Shown piece by piece: positions 32,801 to 41,481 of a stretch of DNA of 64,000 nucleotides. The notes under the pieces are model-generated. The model did not search any database. It was not told the origin of the DNA and saw only the letters and a list, made by a program, of their open reading frames with translations. The translations under genes and the position numbers were made by a program. The stretch spans positions 1,722,464-1,786,463 of the forward strand of contig RPFO01000392.1 in assembly GCA_009746045.1 (NCBI GenBank). Reading direction: 5' to 3'. The stretch's first letter is position 1. Each line of letters opens with the position of its first letter. This DNA comes from Mesostigma viride. Taxonomy: Eukaryota > Streptophyta > Mesostigmatophyceae > Mesostigmatales > Mesostigmataceae.

Positions 32801-33453
32801 ATGCCCCTGATGTGTTGGATATCACACTGCAGATCACCAATGCTCTGAGGTAGAGCTTTGGCATGTGATTTCCTGGGCTTGTTGGAGGACAACTGGCACT
32901 TACACCGTGAGGCAGCTTGCTGACACGCCTTAAGAAGGGGTGCCCTGCCCATACGGAAGGCAAAGTTGTTTGACAGAGAAGTGGCATGCCCAAACATGTT
33001 GTGGATTCGGGCACCCAACTCCTGGTACACAGAGGAAGCAGTCCCTGGCACAGTCAGGACTGTGCTGTCAGGTTGTCCAGCATCACCATGCTGACTTCCA
33101 TCCTGTTCTGACTCAGAGCCTGAGTCACCCTGCTCATGCCCAACACCTGGACCGCCAGCAGGGACCACATGCATACCACCAGAGGCCTTCACACCCCTCT
33201 GTGGTTGTACATTGGTTTCTCTCAAAATGAGAGGTCCACCCTCGTGCCCAGCACGAGGATGCATAGGGTCAGACATACTTACAGCTGCATCAGCTGTCAA
33301 GGACGTCTTCATAGGAACCTGTACCTCTCCAGGTGACCTGGGGCCACACTGAACCTGGAGATCACCCTCTTGTTGCCCAGATATAAAATCTGCATTGGAG
33401 CACCTGGCCTCCCCCTTGGGTGAATTAAGGTGTGTAGGGGTTGCCTCAGACAG
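29827..33453 (-). CDS. E2 pol: integrase-protease-RT-RNase H polyprotein
   Basis: Open from the UGA at 33454-33456 to the stop at 29827; first Met at 33312 (numbering from it, 1161 aa). Order: acidic/Gly-rich start; HxxxxH (H104, H109) with a Cys pair (RCKC, 137-139); integrase core D160, D216 (IQVDMQF), E246 (GAIERAIQEV), 29 residues between the last two; SH3-like tail (VGQKVLAW...GSWSPGVV, 338-395); retropepsin-like domain with D500 in EVDTNSQVSIIG and ALLGQNF (562-568); copia-like reverse transcriptase with D765 (VIDFKRAFLEGD) and LHGDDLHLI (H859-D862); RNase H D1005, E1053, D1091, D1134. All catalytic acids are kept, so the protein may be functional. Integrase-before-protease and the HGDD, DTNS and DD29E variants are shared with E1. 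Expression probably needs readthrough of the UGA, or initiation at 33312. Confidence 0.93.
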   Translation of the reverse strand: MSEATPTHLNSPKGEARCSNADFISGQQEGDLQVQCGPRSPGEVQVPMKTSLTADAAVSMSDPMHPRAGHEGGPLILRETNVQPQRGVKASGGMHVVPAGGPGVGHEQGDSGSESEQDGSQHGDAGQPDSTVLTVPGTASSVYQELGARIHNMFGHATSLSNNFAFRMGRAPLLKACQQAASRCKCQLSSNKPRKSHAKALPQSIGDLQCDIQHIRGMQLLVCVDRYTKYKVLEHLPSMKNRYLLAALQNVRAKFPTTRIQVDMQFQHLKGDPTLPELLVTPREAHGQQGAIERAIQEVKKLIISEDWVPLSAPALVRSAWLRNVEQQLNSRVNFYYDGVAVSPMGLYHGLCPPHVLEGWKHAAHVTFAKLREKDRGWKMLEPQVGQKVLAWKEPSLYGKRGSWSPGVVTQVDEASHACLVSMEDEPKHVHRLSWSYVKPNLMNEGSQAQGSQDLQDFQVPGDITDATTTSVAGESVSPGQVAEVLVEQAARSTAGESTVKPKALTKPRGTSLAGLIGALQRAKKQPKVAKLRWHGNLGLDTALEVDTNSQVSIIGTRAAAGYSMSEPSYQFVSDFSGGVHVKVLGEVFIPILGQDTAFCVLEGYQGPALLGQNFLCQDGVVITSSLLTKEGAGQVPLINFRTTHLSRAVTRTVKRVQVCQGQEPLVDDLILPAASHPSSLGIGPHSLAGHSPINYQGLVKLMSSPIMCPQVTLGLIKSGEDWISKKCVEPVNDLPPARRLLKLKFVIKMKEVDGVKVPHVRPVLNEFKGTGECTAEELYTPGMLHDTWRLLLCVFLGLLNKGLDYGSVVIDFKRAFLEGDADVAQEKWEGKTPFYVRVPAVWKRDIHTEFLKILKGLEGLRSSPIIWRETLNRFLKEHCNLKVSPVDPCLFLGQWEGLPVYASLHGDDLHLIAPTSWLKELISIIKSKFPLGREQWQVENEPLLFVGMEATLVKKGGEWRMLLVGGNDYQETLISKLPPTITQALCPMVRGMVAWVAGISRPDLMVIARLPDDMLVELGSAKVADQVRASSGILLSAVDLSQPICMELYVDSSMDSRQVSKVRGRAAGLFVLRQEGLGSLVSWFSRLHKRVAVSSDVAECRAICEGIHTSLYLKELLHQMTSNTPWPLQVTTLLKTDSMGMVQFVHRQMARSRDLDYLLLKELSSLANIEHIPGVDNPADALTKLVQKAAVQYKVLQSLMDPSQQAV

Positions 33454-33456
33454 TCA
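33454..33456 (-). promoter_or_regulatory. Candidate readthrough stop (UGA-C) between gag and pol
   Basis: The zinc-knuckle frame of gag ends ...AAG GAG CAG TGA CTG TCT... and the pol frame continues in the same register with no other stop to 29827. UGA followed by C is the leakiest stop context known in eukaryotes. That an intact gag-pol is divided by exactly one stop suggests programmed readthrough; a recent nonsense mutation is the alternative. Confidence 0.55.
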
Positions 33457-34565
33457 CTGCTCCTTGTTGTCTTCTTGCTGACTGCCCTTTGAAGGCTGGC
33501 CTGCCTGGGACTTGTTGTTGTTCTTCTTGTTGTTGTTGTTATTCTTGTTGCTGCCCTGGCCCTGGGACTTCTTGAAGCTGGGACACTCCTTCTTGATGTG
33601 CCCCCACCCCTTGCACAGGTAGCATTGTATCTTGGACTTGCCCTGGCCACTGCCCCCATTGTCAGACGCGTTGCCCTGCTTGGGCTGACCACCCACCCGC
33701 CTGAACACCGACTTGGAGTGTGACCTCCTGTCAGAATCAGGTGAATGATCTCCCTTGCGCTTGTGATGGTTGCCCCTACGCCCTCCTTGGCTTCGGTCAG
33801 CCTCAGACGTCTTGGAGCCACCCTGGGTACGCCCGCCTGCCTGGGTAGCCTTCACTGCTGGCACTCCACCCTCAAACAGCTCCTCTGCCTCGAGTGCTTG
33901 TTTATGATGACCTTGTAGGCCTTCAGGGTAGAGTGTGGGGCACACATGACTTTTAAGGAGCCACGTGTCGCCTTATCCAGCCCAGAAACCTTGAGCCAGT
34001 TGGTTAGGGCTATGTTATCAGCGACATTAAAGCCGTGAGCCCTGCCCTCCTCAACCATCTTACAATAGTTGAGAAAGTTCTGGATCAGGTCCCCCTTGAC
34101 CTCCCACCCTTGGTACTTGTCCTGCCAATGGATGCCACTTCTTCTCTGGTCCTCCAGCAGCTCCTTCAGCTCAGCCACGTACAGTGCCCAGGCCTTATTG
34201 GCCTTTTTGCACTCCCTGGTTAGGTCCTTAATCTGGTCAGTACACTTGCCAAAAGTGCTACTGCCTATCCAGATTTGATAGTAATTTGTACCACCGTACA
34301 AGCTAGGGAACCCTTCCAATCCCTCCACAAACTCTTCAGCCTGCTTAGGCTTGGAGTCTGAGGTTACAGGCTGCAACTGATTGACAATTAAAAGACCCTG
34401 TGTGGTAAGATCAAAGCCATGAATAGCTTGTGCATTATTATTATTGTGAGGAAGGTTGGTAATCTCTCCGGTAAGCCCCACGTCATCTACGTGAGCGGTT
34501 CCACTACCAGCACCCCCATTATTATTCCCACTGGCTGGACCCTTGCTACGGCGTCCCTCAGCCAT
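33454..34565 (-). CDS. E2 gag with Asn-rich tail and CCHC knuckle
   Basis: Begins at ATG 34565 (MAEGRRSKGPASGNNNGG). The first frame runs to 33852. The second (33945-33454) carries KIQCYLCKGWGHIKKECPSF, one CX2CX4HX4C knuckle, then an Asn/Lys run. The two are offset by a -1 shift in the overlap 33855-33945; no convincing slippery heptamer is visible, so this is more likely a single-base indel than programmed shifting. The N-terminal half has the helical, Trp-containing look of a capsid (YYQIWIGSSTFGK, NLTRECKKANKAWALYV, LIQNFLNYCKMVEEGRAHGF). Gag would form the particle and bind RNA. Distance to ORF0 is about 170 nt. Confidence 0.85.
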
Positions 34566-34735
34566 CCTGCACTACCAGCTATTCAAAGAACACCTTAACA
34601 AAGCAGCAGAAAATATGTACAAAATTTTTGTGTCGCCTCTGCCGCCTGCGCCGGTGTCGCTGCCGCCCCCGCGAATTGCCGCCGAAATTCGACAAAAAAA
34701 ATGTCGACAAGTACTGCAGAAGAAAATTAGGCCGA

Positions 34736-35443
34736 CTAGTAGTCAAGGCCCCTGAAGTCGCAGTACGTGTATACGAACTCACGATCCTCCATATCCAGCT
34801 CCGGACCTGCACCGGTATGAATTAAAACCGGCGTGCTCCCCGCCGCGTAAGTTGCGACGCGCCGACGCGCGACGAGGCGCAGAGGATGTGTAAAGATCGT
34901 CAATAATTCCCACCCCGCGGGAATCCACTCTCGCACAGAGGCGAGAAATGCCACCAGGTTAATTAAAACCTGGCGCTCGCGACTGCGTACGCCGCGAGTG
35001 AGCAGCGATAACAGCGCGAGATCCTGAAACAAATTTGTCGACACCGCCGGCGCGCCCCCCGTGCGAAGCGATGCCCAGTTTTGCAGGTTTCTCTGGTAAC
35101 CGGTGAGTGAAGAGAGGACGTTGTCCAACTCCTCAATGGCAGTCGTGACTTCGGTCACCGACCGCAAACCTCCCCGCACCTGGACCGTAAATGTCGATAA
35201 AATGTTTCGAATCTGGTCCAACATGCGGATTGCCGGCACCAGTGCTGGCAAATCGGGGTCCTCGGGGTTATCCCCGAGCAATGCGTGAGCTGCACGCTGC
35301 TGACGATGAAGCTCGTCGAGCGAAACTGTAACTTCGTCGAGCAATTGTTGCCACGACGGCACAGTTGGTCTTGACGAAGAACCAGCCGGCGGAGCGGCTA
35401 TTTCCTCATCGTCCGGAATCCGAAATTCTTCCGAATTTGGCAT
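34736..35443 (-). CDS. E2 ORF0, unknown 235-aa protein before gag
   Basis: First ATG after the 5' LTR is at 35443, only 24 nt inside the LTR border, and opens a 235-codon frame to a TAG at 34736. The sequence starts acidic (MPNSEEFRIPDDEEIAAPP), then has long amphipathic helices (SWQQLLDEVTVSLDELHRQQ, VTTAIEELDNVLSSLTGYQ), a Leu/Arg-rich block (LALLSLLTRGVRSRERQVLI) and an aromatic/acidic tail (DREFVYTYCDF). No zinc knuckle, protease or envelope-type features, and no signal peptide or membrane anchor. It overlaps no other gene of the element. E1 also has a long ORF before gag, but its sequence is different (coiled coil). I cannot assign a function; a particle, nuclear-import or silencing-suppressor accessory role is speculation. 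Confidence 0.8.
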   Translation of the reverse strand: MPNSEEFRIPDDEEIAAPPAGSSSRPTVPSWQQLLDEVTVSLDELHRQQRAAHALLGDNPEDPDLPALVPAIRMLDQIRNILSTFTVQVRGGLRSVTEVTTAIEELDNVLSSLTGYQRNLQNWASLRTGGAPAVSTNLFQDLALLSLLTRGVRSRERQVLINLVAFLASVREWIPAGWELLTIFTHPLRLVARRRVATYAAGSTPVLIHTGAGPELDMEDREFVYTYCDFRGLDY

Positions 35444-35467
35444 CTTTTTGACAGAGCGTGTAATACG

Positions 35468-36084
35468 AGTTGTGAGGGTAAGAATGCCACGAATTCCGCC
35501 ATGGTTCTTGCAGGAAGTTGCCTTTATTAACAATCAGGAAACACAGACGTAAGTCACGTCACTTCCAAGACTGCACGCAGCACAGACGACAGGGTCGCAG
35601 TGCCAAGAGAACGTGCACGCAAGAACTAGCGTCCCGGTGTGACCAAGTCACTCATATAGCTTACTAGGGACGCGTCCAAGTATTCAGCTGCACTGTCACA
35701 GCTGAACTGTCAATCAATTGATTACACAGACTCTGGCACGCCTTTGGCGCGCAGATCTATCAATTGTCCATACGGCTAGTCCTGTGGACCTATCCGTACA
35801 CTAGTCAGCATCAATTGTCTCATAGGTCCTGGCGCGCTACAGTGCGCCTACCTATCAATTGACCATCAAGTCCTGTACAAGTCCTGTCAACGTCCTGCGG
35901 ACTATCAAAGTGACACTTGTACATCCTGTGTCCGTACGCGCCCACAGTGGCGCGCCGGGTACTGTCGGCACAGCCTAGGAAACGTCATAACTTTTACGTT
36001 CCTTAACCAAATGAGGCGTTCAAGGTGCCGTTGGAAAGAGCGTAACAATCTCTATCCATCTAACGTAAATCCTTTACGTTAACT
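35468..36084 (-). repeat. E2 5' LTR
   Basis: 5' in the sense of the element; on the minus strand it starts AGTTAACGTAAAGG and ends CCTCACAACT. The internal sequence after it begins CGTATTACACGCTCTG, with no TGG-type primer-binding site. The GCTCC target duplication follows at 36085-36089. Confidence 0.95.
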
Positions 36085-37748
36085 GCTCCCCCTGGTTTCG
36101 GGGGCGATGATGTATTGGATGACGCACTTTCTTCCTGGCCGGATCAACCTGTCACCAAGGCTGCACGGATCCACGCGCATCACTCACTTGTCGCTGACCT
36201 GTGCTTCGCTGCTGCTTTTCATAGCCAGCCTGCGTCCGTGCCCTCCTCTCCCGCTGCCGCCCTTGCCTTGCCGGAATGGCGCACGGCCATGGAGAGTGAG
36301 CTGGCCAGCCTCCAGGAGCACCAGGTTTACGAGCTTCTGCATATGCGTGATCTTCCGCGCGGTGCCAAGCTCCTACCCACCAAGTGGGTCTTCGCCCAGA
36401 AAGCTGATGGGCGGTGCAAGGCCCGGTTTGTGTGCAAGGGGTTTGCACAGCGCGAGGGCATTGATTTCGGTGAGACTTTTGCTCCCACCGTCCGTGCTGC
36501 CACCGTGCGCCTGGGCTTGGCTCGTGCTGGCACTGCTGGCCACCCCATCCGGCAGCTGGATGTCCGCACCGCGTTCCTCTATGCTGAGTTGGAGGAGGAC
36601 GTGTATGTCCTTCCCCCCAAGGGCTTTGAGGAGCGCGACCCTACTGGCCAAACGTACCTCTGGCGCCTCCGGCGGAGCCTCTATGGGCTCAAACAGGCGC
36701 CCCGGAACTGGCACCACACGCTCCGGGACTACCTCATCCATGAGACTGGCGCTGTCCAGAGCACCACGGACACGTGTCTGTTCCTGTATGTTGGTGGTTT
36801 TGCCTTCGTCCATGTCGACGATCTCCTGGTCTCCCACTCCTCGGCGGAGTGGCTATCGCAGTGGACCCAACGGGTGTCCCAGCGCTTCCAGATCACCGAG
36901 ACGGATGCCCCCTCCCTCTTTCTGGGGGTCTCCCTGGTCCTCGACCCGCCGGCGCGCACAGTTTTTCTGCACCAAGGCCCGTACCTGGAGGCCCTCGCTG
37001 AGCGCTTTGGGGTCTCCCCACGGGCGGTGAAGACGCCCATTGTCCCCAACACCCCCGTGGTGAGGGGGGGCTTCTCAACGCGGACGACACTCGCGTCTAC
37101 CAAGCGATCACCGGGGCACTCCTGTATGCGATGGGATGCACTCGGCCTGACCTGGCATTCGCAGTCAACCTGCTGACTCAGAATATGAAAAACCCTACTG
37201 TAAGCGACCTTGGGCTGGCACGCCGGGTGCTTCAGTACGCGGTACACACCAAGGACCTGGGTCTGTCCTACTCGGGGCAGGGGGGGCTGGTGGCCTACTC
37301 GGATGCCGACTGGGCAAACGATCCTGTGGACCGCAAGTCAATCACTGGCAATGTGGTCATGTACCGCGGTGCTGCGGTGGAGTGGACCAGTCGCAAGCAG
37401 CCCACTCCAGCCCTGTCCACCTGTGAGGCCGAGTACATGGCCCTGTGCGGTGTCACGCAGCACGTGGTTCCCCTTCTCACCATCACCAAGGAGTTGGGTG
37501 ACCCGGCCTCAGGGCCAATTCAGGTGTTTTGCGACAACACTGGTGCTGTGGCTCTGTCACGAGACCCTGTTCACCCTCGGCGTACCAAGCACATCGACGT
37601 CAAGTACCACTACATTCGCGCGAAGGTCGCGGATGGCACCGTTCAGGTGTCTCACCTTCCTGGGGCAGCGATGATCGCCGACATGCTCACCAAGGCACTA
37701 CCCGAGCCACGTTTTGTGGAGCTCAGACACAAGTTGTTGGGTATTTGA
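36085..37748 (+). pseudogene. C1 reverse transcriptase and RNase H
   Basis: Continuation of the C1 polyprotein after E2. The first frame (to 37070) begins with the acidic linker GDDVLDDALSSWPDQP and holds the copia reverse transcriptase: WRTAMESELASL, LPTKWVFAQKADG, RQLDVRTAFLYAELEEDVYV (motif A), SLYGLKQAPRNWH, and FVHVDDLLV (motif C, VDD). At a run of seven G (37064-37070) the frame shifts and resumes as LLNADDTRVYQ...YAMGCTRPDLAFAVN, then RNase H with YSDADWAND, STCEAEYMAL, FCDNTGAVAL and HIDVKYHYIR; stop TGA after KLLGI (37748). The G-run indel could be a real mutation or a sequencing/assembly error. If the latter, C1 was nearly intact when E2 landed in it. Confidence 0.93.
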
Positions 37749-37898
37749 GTTACTGGCAATTCGTGATGAGACAACATAACTGGACACACTTGCTAGCCTG
37801 TGACAGTGGTCCCATACTACAGTTCTTTTATTTAGTGAACATTTGTTCTGGCTTGCTTGAGTTTGTTTTCCGTCCGGCCTGTGTGCCGAGTAAGGGGG

Positions 37899-38330
37899 TG
37901 TCAGAAGTATCGACACACCTGCCTGAAACTAGTACTTATAGTTTAGTGCTAGCTCTGGACTACATGGACGGGCATGTGCCGCATGTTTAAGTTCTGTTCC
38001 ATAAGTGACCCAGTCATTCTGTGACTGACCTTGAACTTTGGTTGTGAATGGTTGGCTTGAGATCACGTTATGATTGTAACTGCCACACAGTCAGAAAAGA
38101 CCCAGTTTGGTGTGGCCACGTTGTAGGTAGATCATAACTGCTACCCAGTAGCTGAGCCTGGAATTGTTTAAAAGGCGAAGCTACGCACCTTGTTTGCTCT
38201 CTCAGTACCTCACACCTCACACACTCCTGTGGTGGAACTAGCAGCCGGCCAGCTGCCGACTGAGACTTATTTTTATCTGAGTGAAATAAAGTAAAACTTT
38301 GTGGCAAACATTGTTTTCTCACTCCTAACA
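37899..38330 (+). repeat. C1 3' LTR
   Basis: Identical by eye to 24138-24569. The polypurine tract AGTAAGGGGG (37889-37898) abuts it. The target duplication GTATT follows at 38331-38335. Confidence 0.95.
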
Positions 38331-38335
38331 GTATT

Positions 38336-38472
38336 CTCGCAAACTGGTCCCCCGAGTAGGTGCCGACAAATCGGCTGTAAGTCACTTTTTGGCGGAAAAT
38401 CGGCAGCAAGACCATTTAGGGGTTAATTAAAGAGGTCTCCTGCCGCCTTGCCAAAGAGAAGGGGAGGTCCTA
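38336..38472 (-). pseudogene. Gypsy G3 fragment left of the G1 insertion
   Basis: Read on the minus strand, the sequence next to the G1 border (PPLLFGKAAGDLF) continues in frame the G3 sequence on the far side of G1 (GKSYDNIVPLG, 46384-46420) once G1 and one TCCTA are removed. The same segment in G1 reads GKSFGNLVP..PPLFGKVVGDF (about 43697-43770). G3 decays beyond it and is cut off by C1. Confidence 0.75.
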
Positions 38473-39035
38473 TGTTACGTCGCGTAACTTTTGTTGTTGT
38501 TACGGACGTAAATTAGGTCCTTTGTTGCCTCAGCCATTCCGGAACAGTTCGCTCACTTTCCTAGGCTTACGTGTAGTTAGGACCTTTTGGCCGGTCGGTA
38601 CCGGGCCTTGTGACGTGGCAATTGTACAGTATGGTGGTTCGGTGCAGTCGCGCCGCGCTGCGTACTTTAGTAGTGGTCCTTTTATCCTGCGTGTGAACCT
38701 TGTGGACATGCGTTGGTCCTGTAGGCGAGGGTCGATGTCGGCCCGAGCATACACGCCTGTCGGCGATCATTTATGCAGCAGTTGTCCTTCGTGAATGGCA
38801 CCCGGCGTGTGTTATGAATTAACACATATTAGCTAGGGTCATGGCAGTGTAGTATTGTTTCCTTCGTAGTACCCTGGTTTTATTCGGTGTATGGCGTATA
38901 ATAATAGAATGCATTGAGAACAGAGTCGTCACGTCCCAGGTCTTTCCACAACATAGCTCCTCATCACTAGGTCCCTCACTAGTTTAGGTGAAGTCAGGCT
39001 AGGCGTTTGGAATAGAGAGGAGCCAGGGCGTAACA
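38473..39035 (+). repeat. G1 5' LTR
   Basis: TGTTACGTCGCGTAAC ... GGGCGTAACA. The sequence directly after it, ATGGTAGCGGAGATAG, contains TGGTAGCGGAG one base inside the border, a plausible tRNA primer-binding site. Confidence 0.95.
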
Positions 39036-39862
39036 ATGGTAGCGGAGATAGTTTAGGTGGACGCGACGATATTCCCTTGCACTCACCTTATACGCCAGAG
39101 ACCTTCCGCGGCCAGGGCACAGAAGAAGACAACCTCTTGACAGGTAATGGGCGGGTCGCCTGCAAGCTAGGGGGGTAGTGCTGCCCGATTCGGGACACGC
39201 CCTGCCTAGAAGTTAGACCTGCTCAAAGCGGATGAACTCCTCACGTAGCTAGTTCTTTTCCTTTTCCTTCTGTGTGTGCATTTCCTTGCTGGGTGCTGTT
39301 TGACGTTAGCTAGTGGGTTAGCCGGTTCAGTGGGTTAGCTCCTTTTCTTCCTGTGTATACACGCGCTTCCTTGGACGATTAGCTAGGATTGACGGTTCAA
39401 TAGGGCGTGATAGTGGGACGATTAGCGTCTCTTTAGACTACACCTCTTTTCCGTGCATGCTGCTGTGTTTCTTATGTGCTTTCTCGTGCAGAATCTGGAG
39501 CCGGATGTTTATTTACCAACGGGCGCTGGTTTCAGGCGTCCTCGGCATTTCGGTAACAATAAGCTACAATAATGCATGTGTGTTTTCCTTTGTTTCCTTT
39601 TTATTTGCTCCTTGATCAGATTTTAAATCATTCCTTCCTTTTCCTTGCTAAAGTGGTAGCCACTCCCCTTTGTTTTCTTGGTCATGCCCCTTTTGATCTG
39701 ATTTTATTTCCTGCTTGACCTGATTTTCTTTTATCCTTGATATGATTTTATTTTAGCCTTGGTCAGATTTTTATTTTGTCCTTGACCAGATTTTTATCTT
39801 ATCCTTGTTCAGCTTTTTAACCTTTCCTCGTCCAGTGTATTTCTTTCCTTTGCACCTCAACC
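39036..39862 (+). other. G1 untranslated leader
   Basis: About 0.8 kb, T-rich (TTTTATTT, CCTTGATCAGATTTT-like units repeated near 39610-39810) and without coding sequence. Repeats of CTTGACCAGATTTT and variants (39614, 39715, 39739, 39759, 39782) form a loose array upstream of the gag ATG at 39863. Confidence 0.7.
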
Positions 39863-41244
39863 ATGTCCTCTCAAACGTCTCTTGGTGGGGGTATGTCTCC
39901 CGTTAACCAACGTTCCTCAGGTGTTCCTCTTGGTGTTAAGTCTGGTACTCCTCAATTGGCTATGGGTAATAGACGTGATTCCTTGGACACTGTCCATCAC
40001 TTGACTCCTCCGTCTCAGAGTGTACGTTCTGACAGTACTACCTCTACTCCGTCCTTTCACCGTTCACCTATTATTCCTCCTCCTACGTTTGAGGCATGTG
40101 CTAGGTCTACTGCCCCAGCCTCTGCTATTCCTCCTGTTAATTCTGGGAATCCCTTTGTGTCTGTCCCCTCTCAGGCTCCTCAGGTGCCAGCCCCTCGTAT
40201 TGTACGTAGTCTCGCTCCTGTGGGCCCTACTGGGTATCCTACTGCCGTTCCTACACATCCTCCTGCTTCCTGGGCATACCCCGATACGGCCTATGAGGCA
40301 GCCCAAATCCCCTCACGTGTAGCAGAGCTAGAGATTAATCAGGATTTTAGCACCATGCCTCTCCATGATAAAAACTATGATCATCTTTCCTATTCCACAA
40401 TCAGAGAAGCCTATAGTGTTCCTCACACCTCTGGTCACCACCCTGACACTGTGGTGCCCTCACGTCCTCTTCCTTAGACCTATCCTGCTCCTCATAATTG
40501 GTTACTGCCTGAGTATGTGCCTGTGGAAAAGAGTGGGCCTATGGATAAAACTGATCCTTCTCGTGCATCTAAGCCCCCTCTCCTTCCCACGTTTGCTAGT
40601 GTGCCTAAGTTAGATACCAGTTCCACTCCTCAGCAGTTTTTCACCTTTCTTATGCTCCTCACTCAGCAGACGGCCTCTTGGGAACAGTATTATAGGTGGA
40701 AACTCCTTGATGCTGTTCTTGTCCCTCATTACTTTACCACGTGTGTGGCTCCTGCCCTTGCCACCCTTGTTCAATATGAGTCCCTCGTGTCCCATGCATA
40801 CCCTAACTCAGTAGCAGAATTGTTTAGGAGATTGGAAAATCATGTCGTGCCTCCAGACGCTGATTGGCAAGAGCGCCTTAACAGTTTTCTGCCTATCGTT
40901 TTCGTGACCTTCCTCTGGCTGCTGTTCGTACCCACCTCCTCCGTGTTGCTGATTTTATGTATGCTCCTGCTCCTGTCCGTACTAGGGTCCATAACCTTGT
41001 CCTCACTCCTGAAGAAGAAGAGGCATATGTAGAAGAATTAGATATTTGTGTTACAGATATATCTGCATTGGATGTGTCTCACGTCACGTGTTATCACTGT
41101 CGGGAGGTTGGCCATCTTAAGGGGGAGTGCCCCAAGTTTCTTTCTGGCCCCCCCCCCCCTCATCCCAATGCCCGCCCTCCGCGTACTCCTCAGTGGGCCT
41201 CTCCCCTTCGCCCACCCTCTGGTCGTTCCTCTTTTGCTCCTTAA
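39863..41244 (+). pseudogene. G1 gag
   Basis: ATG 39863 starts a Ser/Pro-rich N-terminus. The frame meets a TAG at 40475-40477 and continues in the same frame (40517-41032) through the capsid part (TPQQFFTFLMLLTQQTASWEQY, YPNSVAELFRRLENHVVPP). A shift then leads to the zinc knuckle CYHCREVGHLKGECP (about 41086-41130) and a Pro-rich tail. The G3 copy has Lys where G1 has little homology next to the stop. Gypsy gag makes the particle; this copy cannot give a full-length protein. Confidence 0.88.
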
Positions 41245-41481
41245 CCCTCTAGGTTAACCCATAAATGTTGTACAAAGGCTCCTTAGTGAATCCCCATTCT
41301 GATCAGGATGCCGTCCCCTCTCAATACCCTCGTGATTCTCCAGCAATGGCTTTCTCACCGGGGTTTCCTCCAGGGTTCGTTCCCTTGGATGATGTGGGGG
41401 GGGAGGGAAACAGTAGACCTGTCAGCAGGGGGTAGCCCGGCTGGTAAGGTCCTCAGCTAGTACCCCAAGCTCAGAAAATTT

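Larger units (their letters stand above)
28262..36084 (-). mobile_element. LTR retroelement E2 with AGTT...AACT ends
   Basis: A 7.8-kb minus-strand element inserted in C1 with target duplication GCTCC (28257-28261, 36085-36089). The LTRs are both 617 bp (28262-28878, 35468-36084) and differ at one position that I could see (28542 A versus 35748 C). They begin AGTTGTGAGG and end ACGTTAACT on the plus strand, so the ends form AGTT/AACT, not TG/CA. Order on the minus strand: 5' LTR, ORF0, gag with one zinc knuckle, UGA, then pol with integrase, protease-like domain, reverse transcriptase and RNase H. Pol is fully open (1161 codons from the first Met, about 1209 from the UGA). Near-identical LTRs and an open pol suggest recent activity. 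It is the better-preserved sister of E1. Confidence 0.95.
24138..38330 (+). mobile_element. Ty1/copia retrotransposon C1, split by E2
   Basis: Bounded by 432-bp LTRs (24138-24569, 37899-38330), identical as far as I can compare, and a 5-bp target duplication GTATT (24133-24137, 38331-38335). Canonical TGTCAG...CTAACA ends, a TGG-type primer-binding site directly after the 5' LTR and a polypurine tract (AGTAAGGGGG) directly before the 3' LTR. The internal gag-PR-IN-RT-RH polyprotein has standard copia order. Element E2 (28262-36084) sits between integrase and reverse transcriptase; removing it and one copy of its target duplication leaves the frame intact. Without E2, C1 is about 6.4 kb. Identical LTRs imply recent insertion, and E2 is younger still. 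Confidence 0.95.

Noticed and set aside
33855-33945. Programmed -1 frameshift within E2 gag
   Set aside because: No X-XXY-YYZ slippery heptamer or strong downstream structure is apparent in the overlap; a single-base indel explains it, and E1 shifts in the other direction at a different place.
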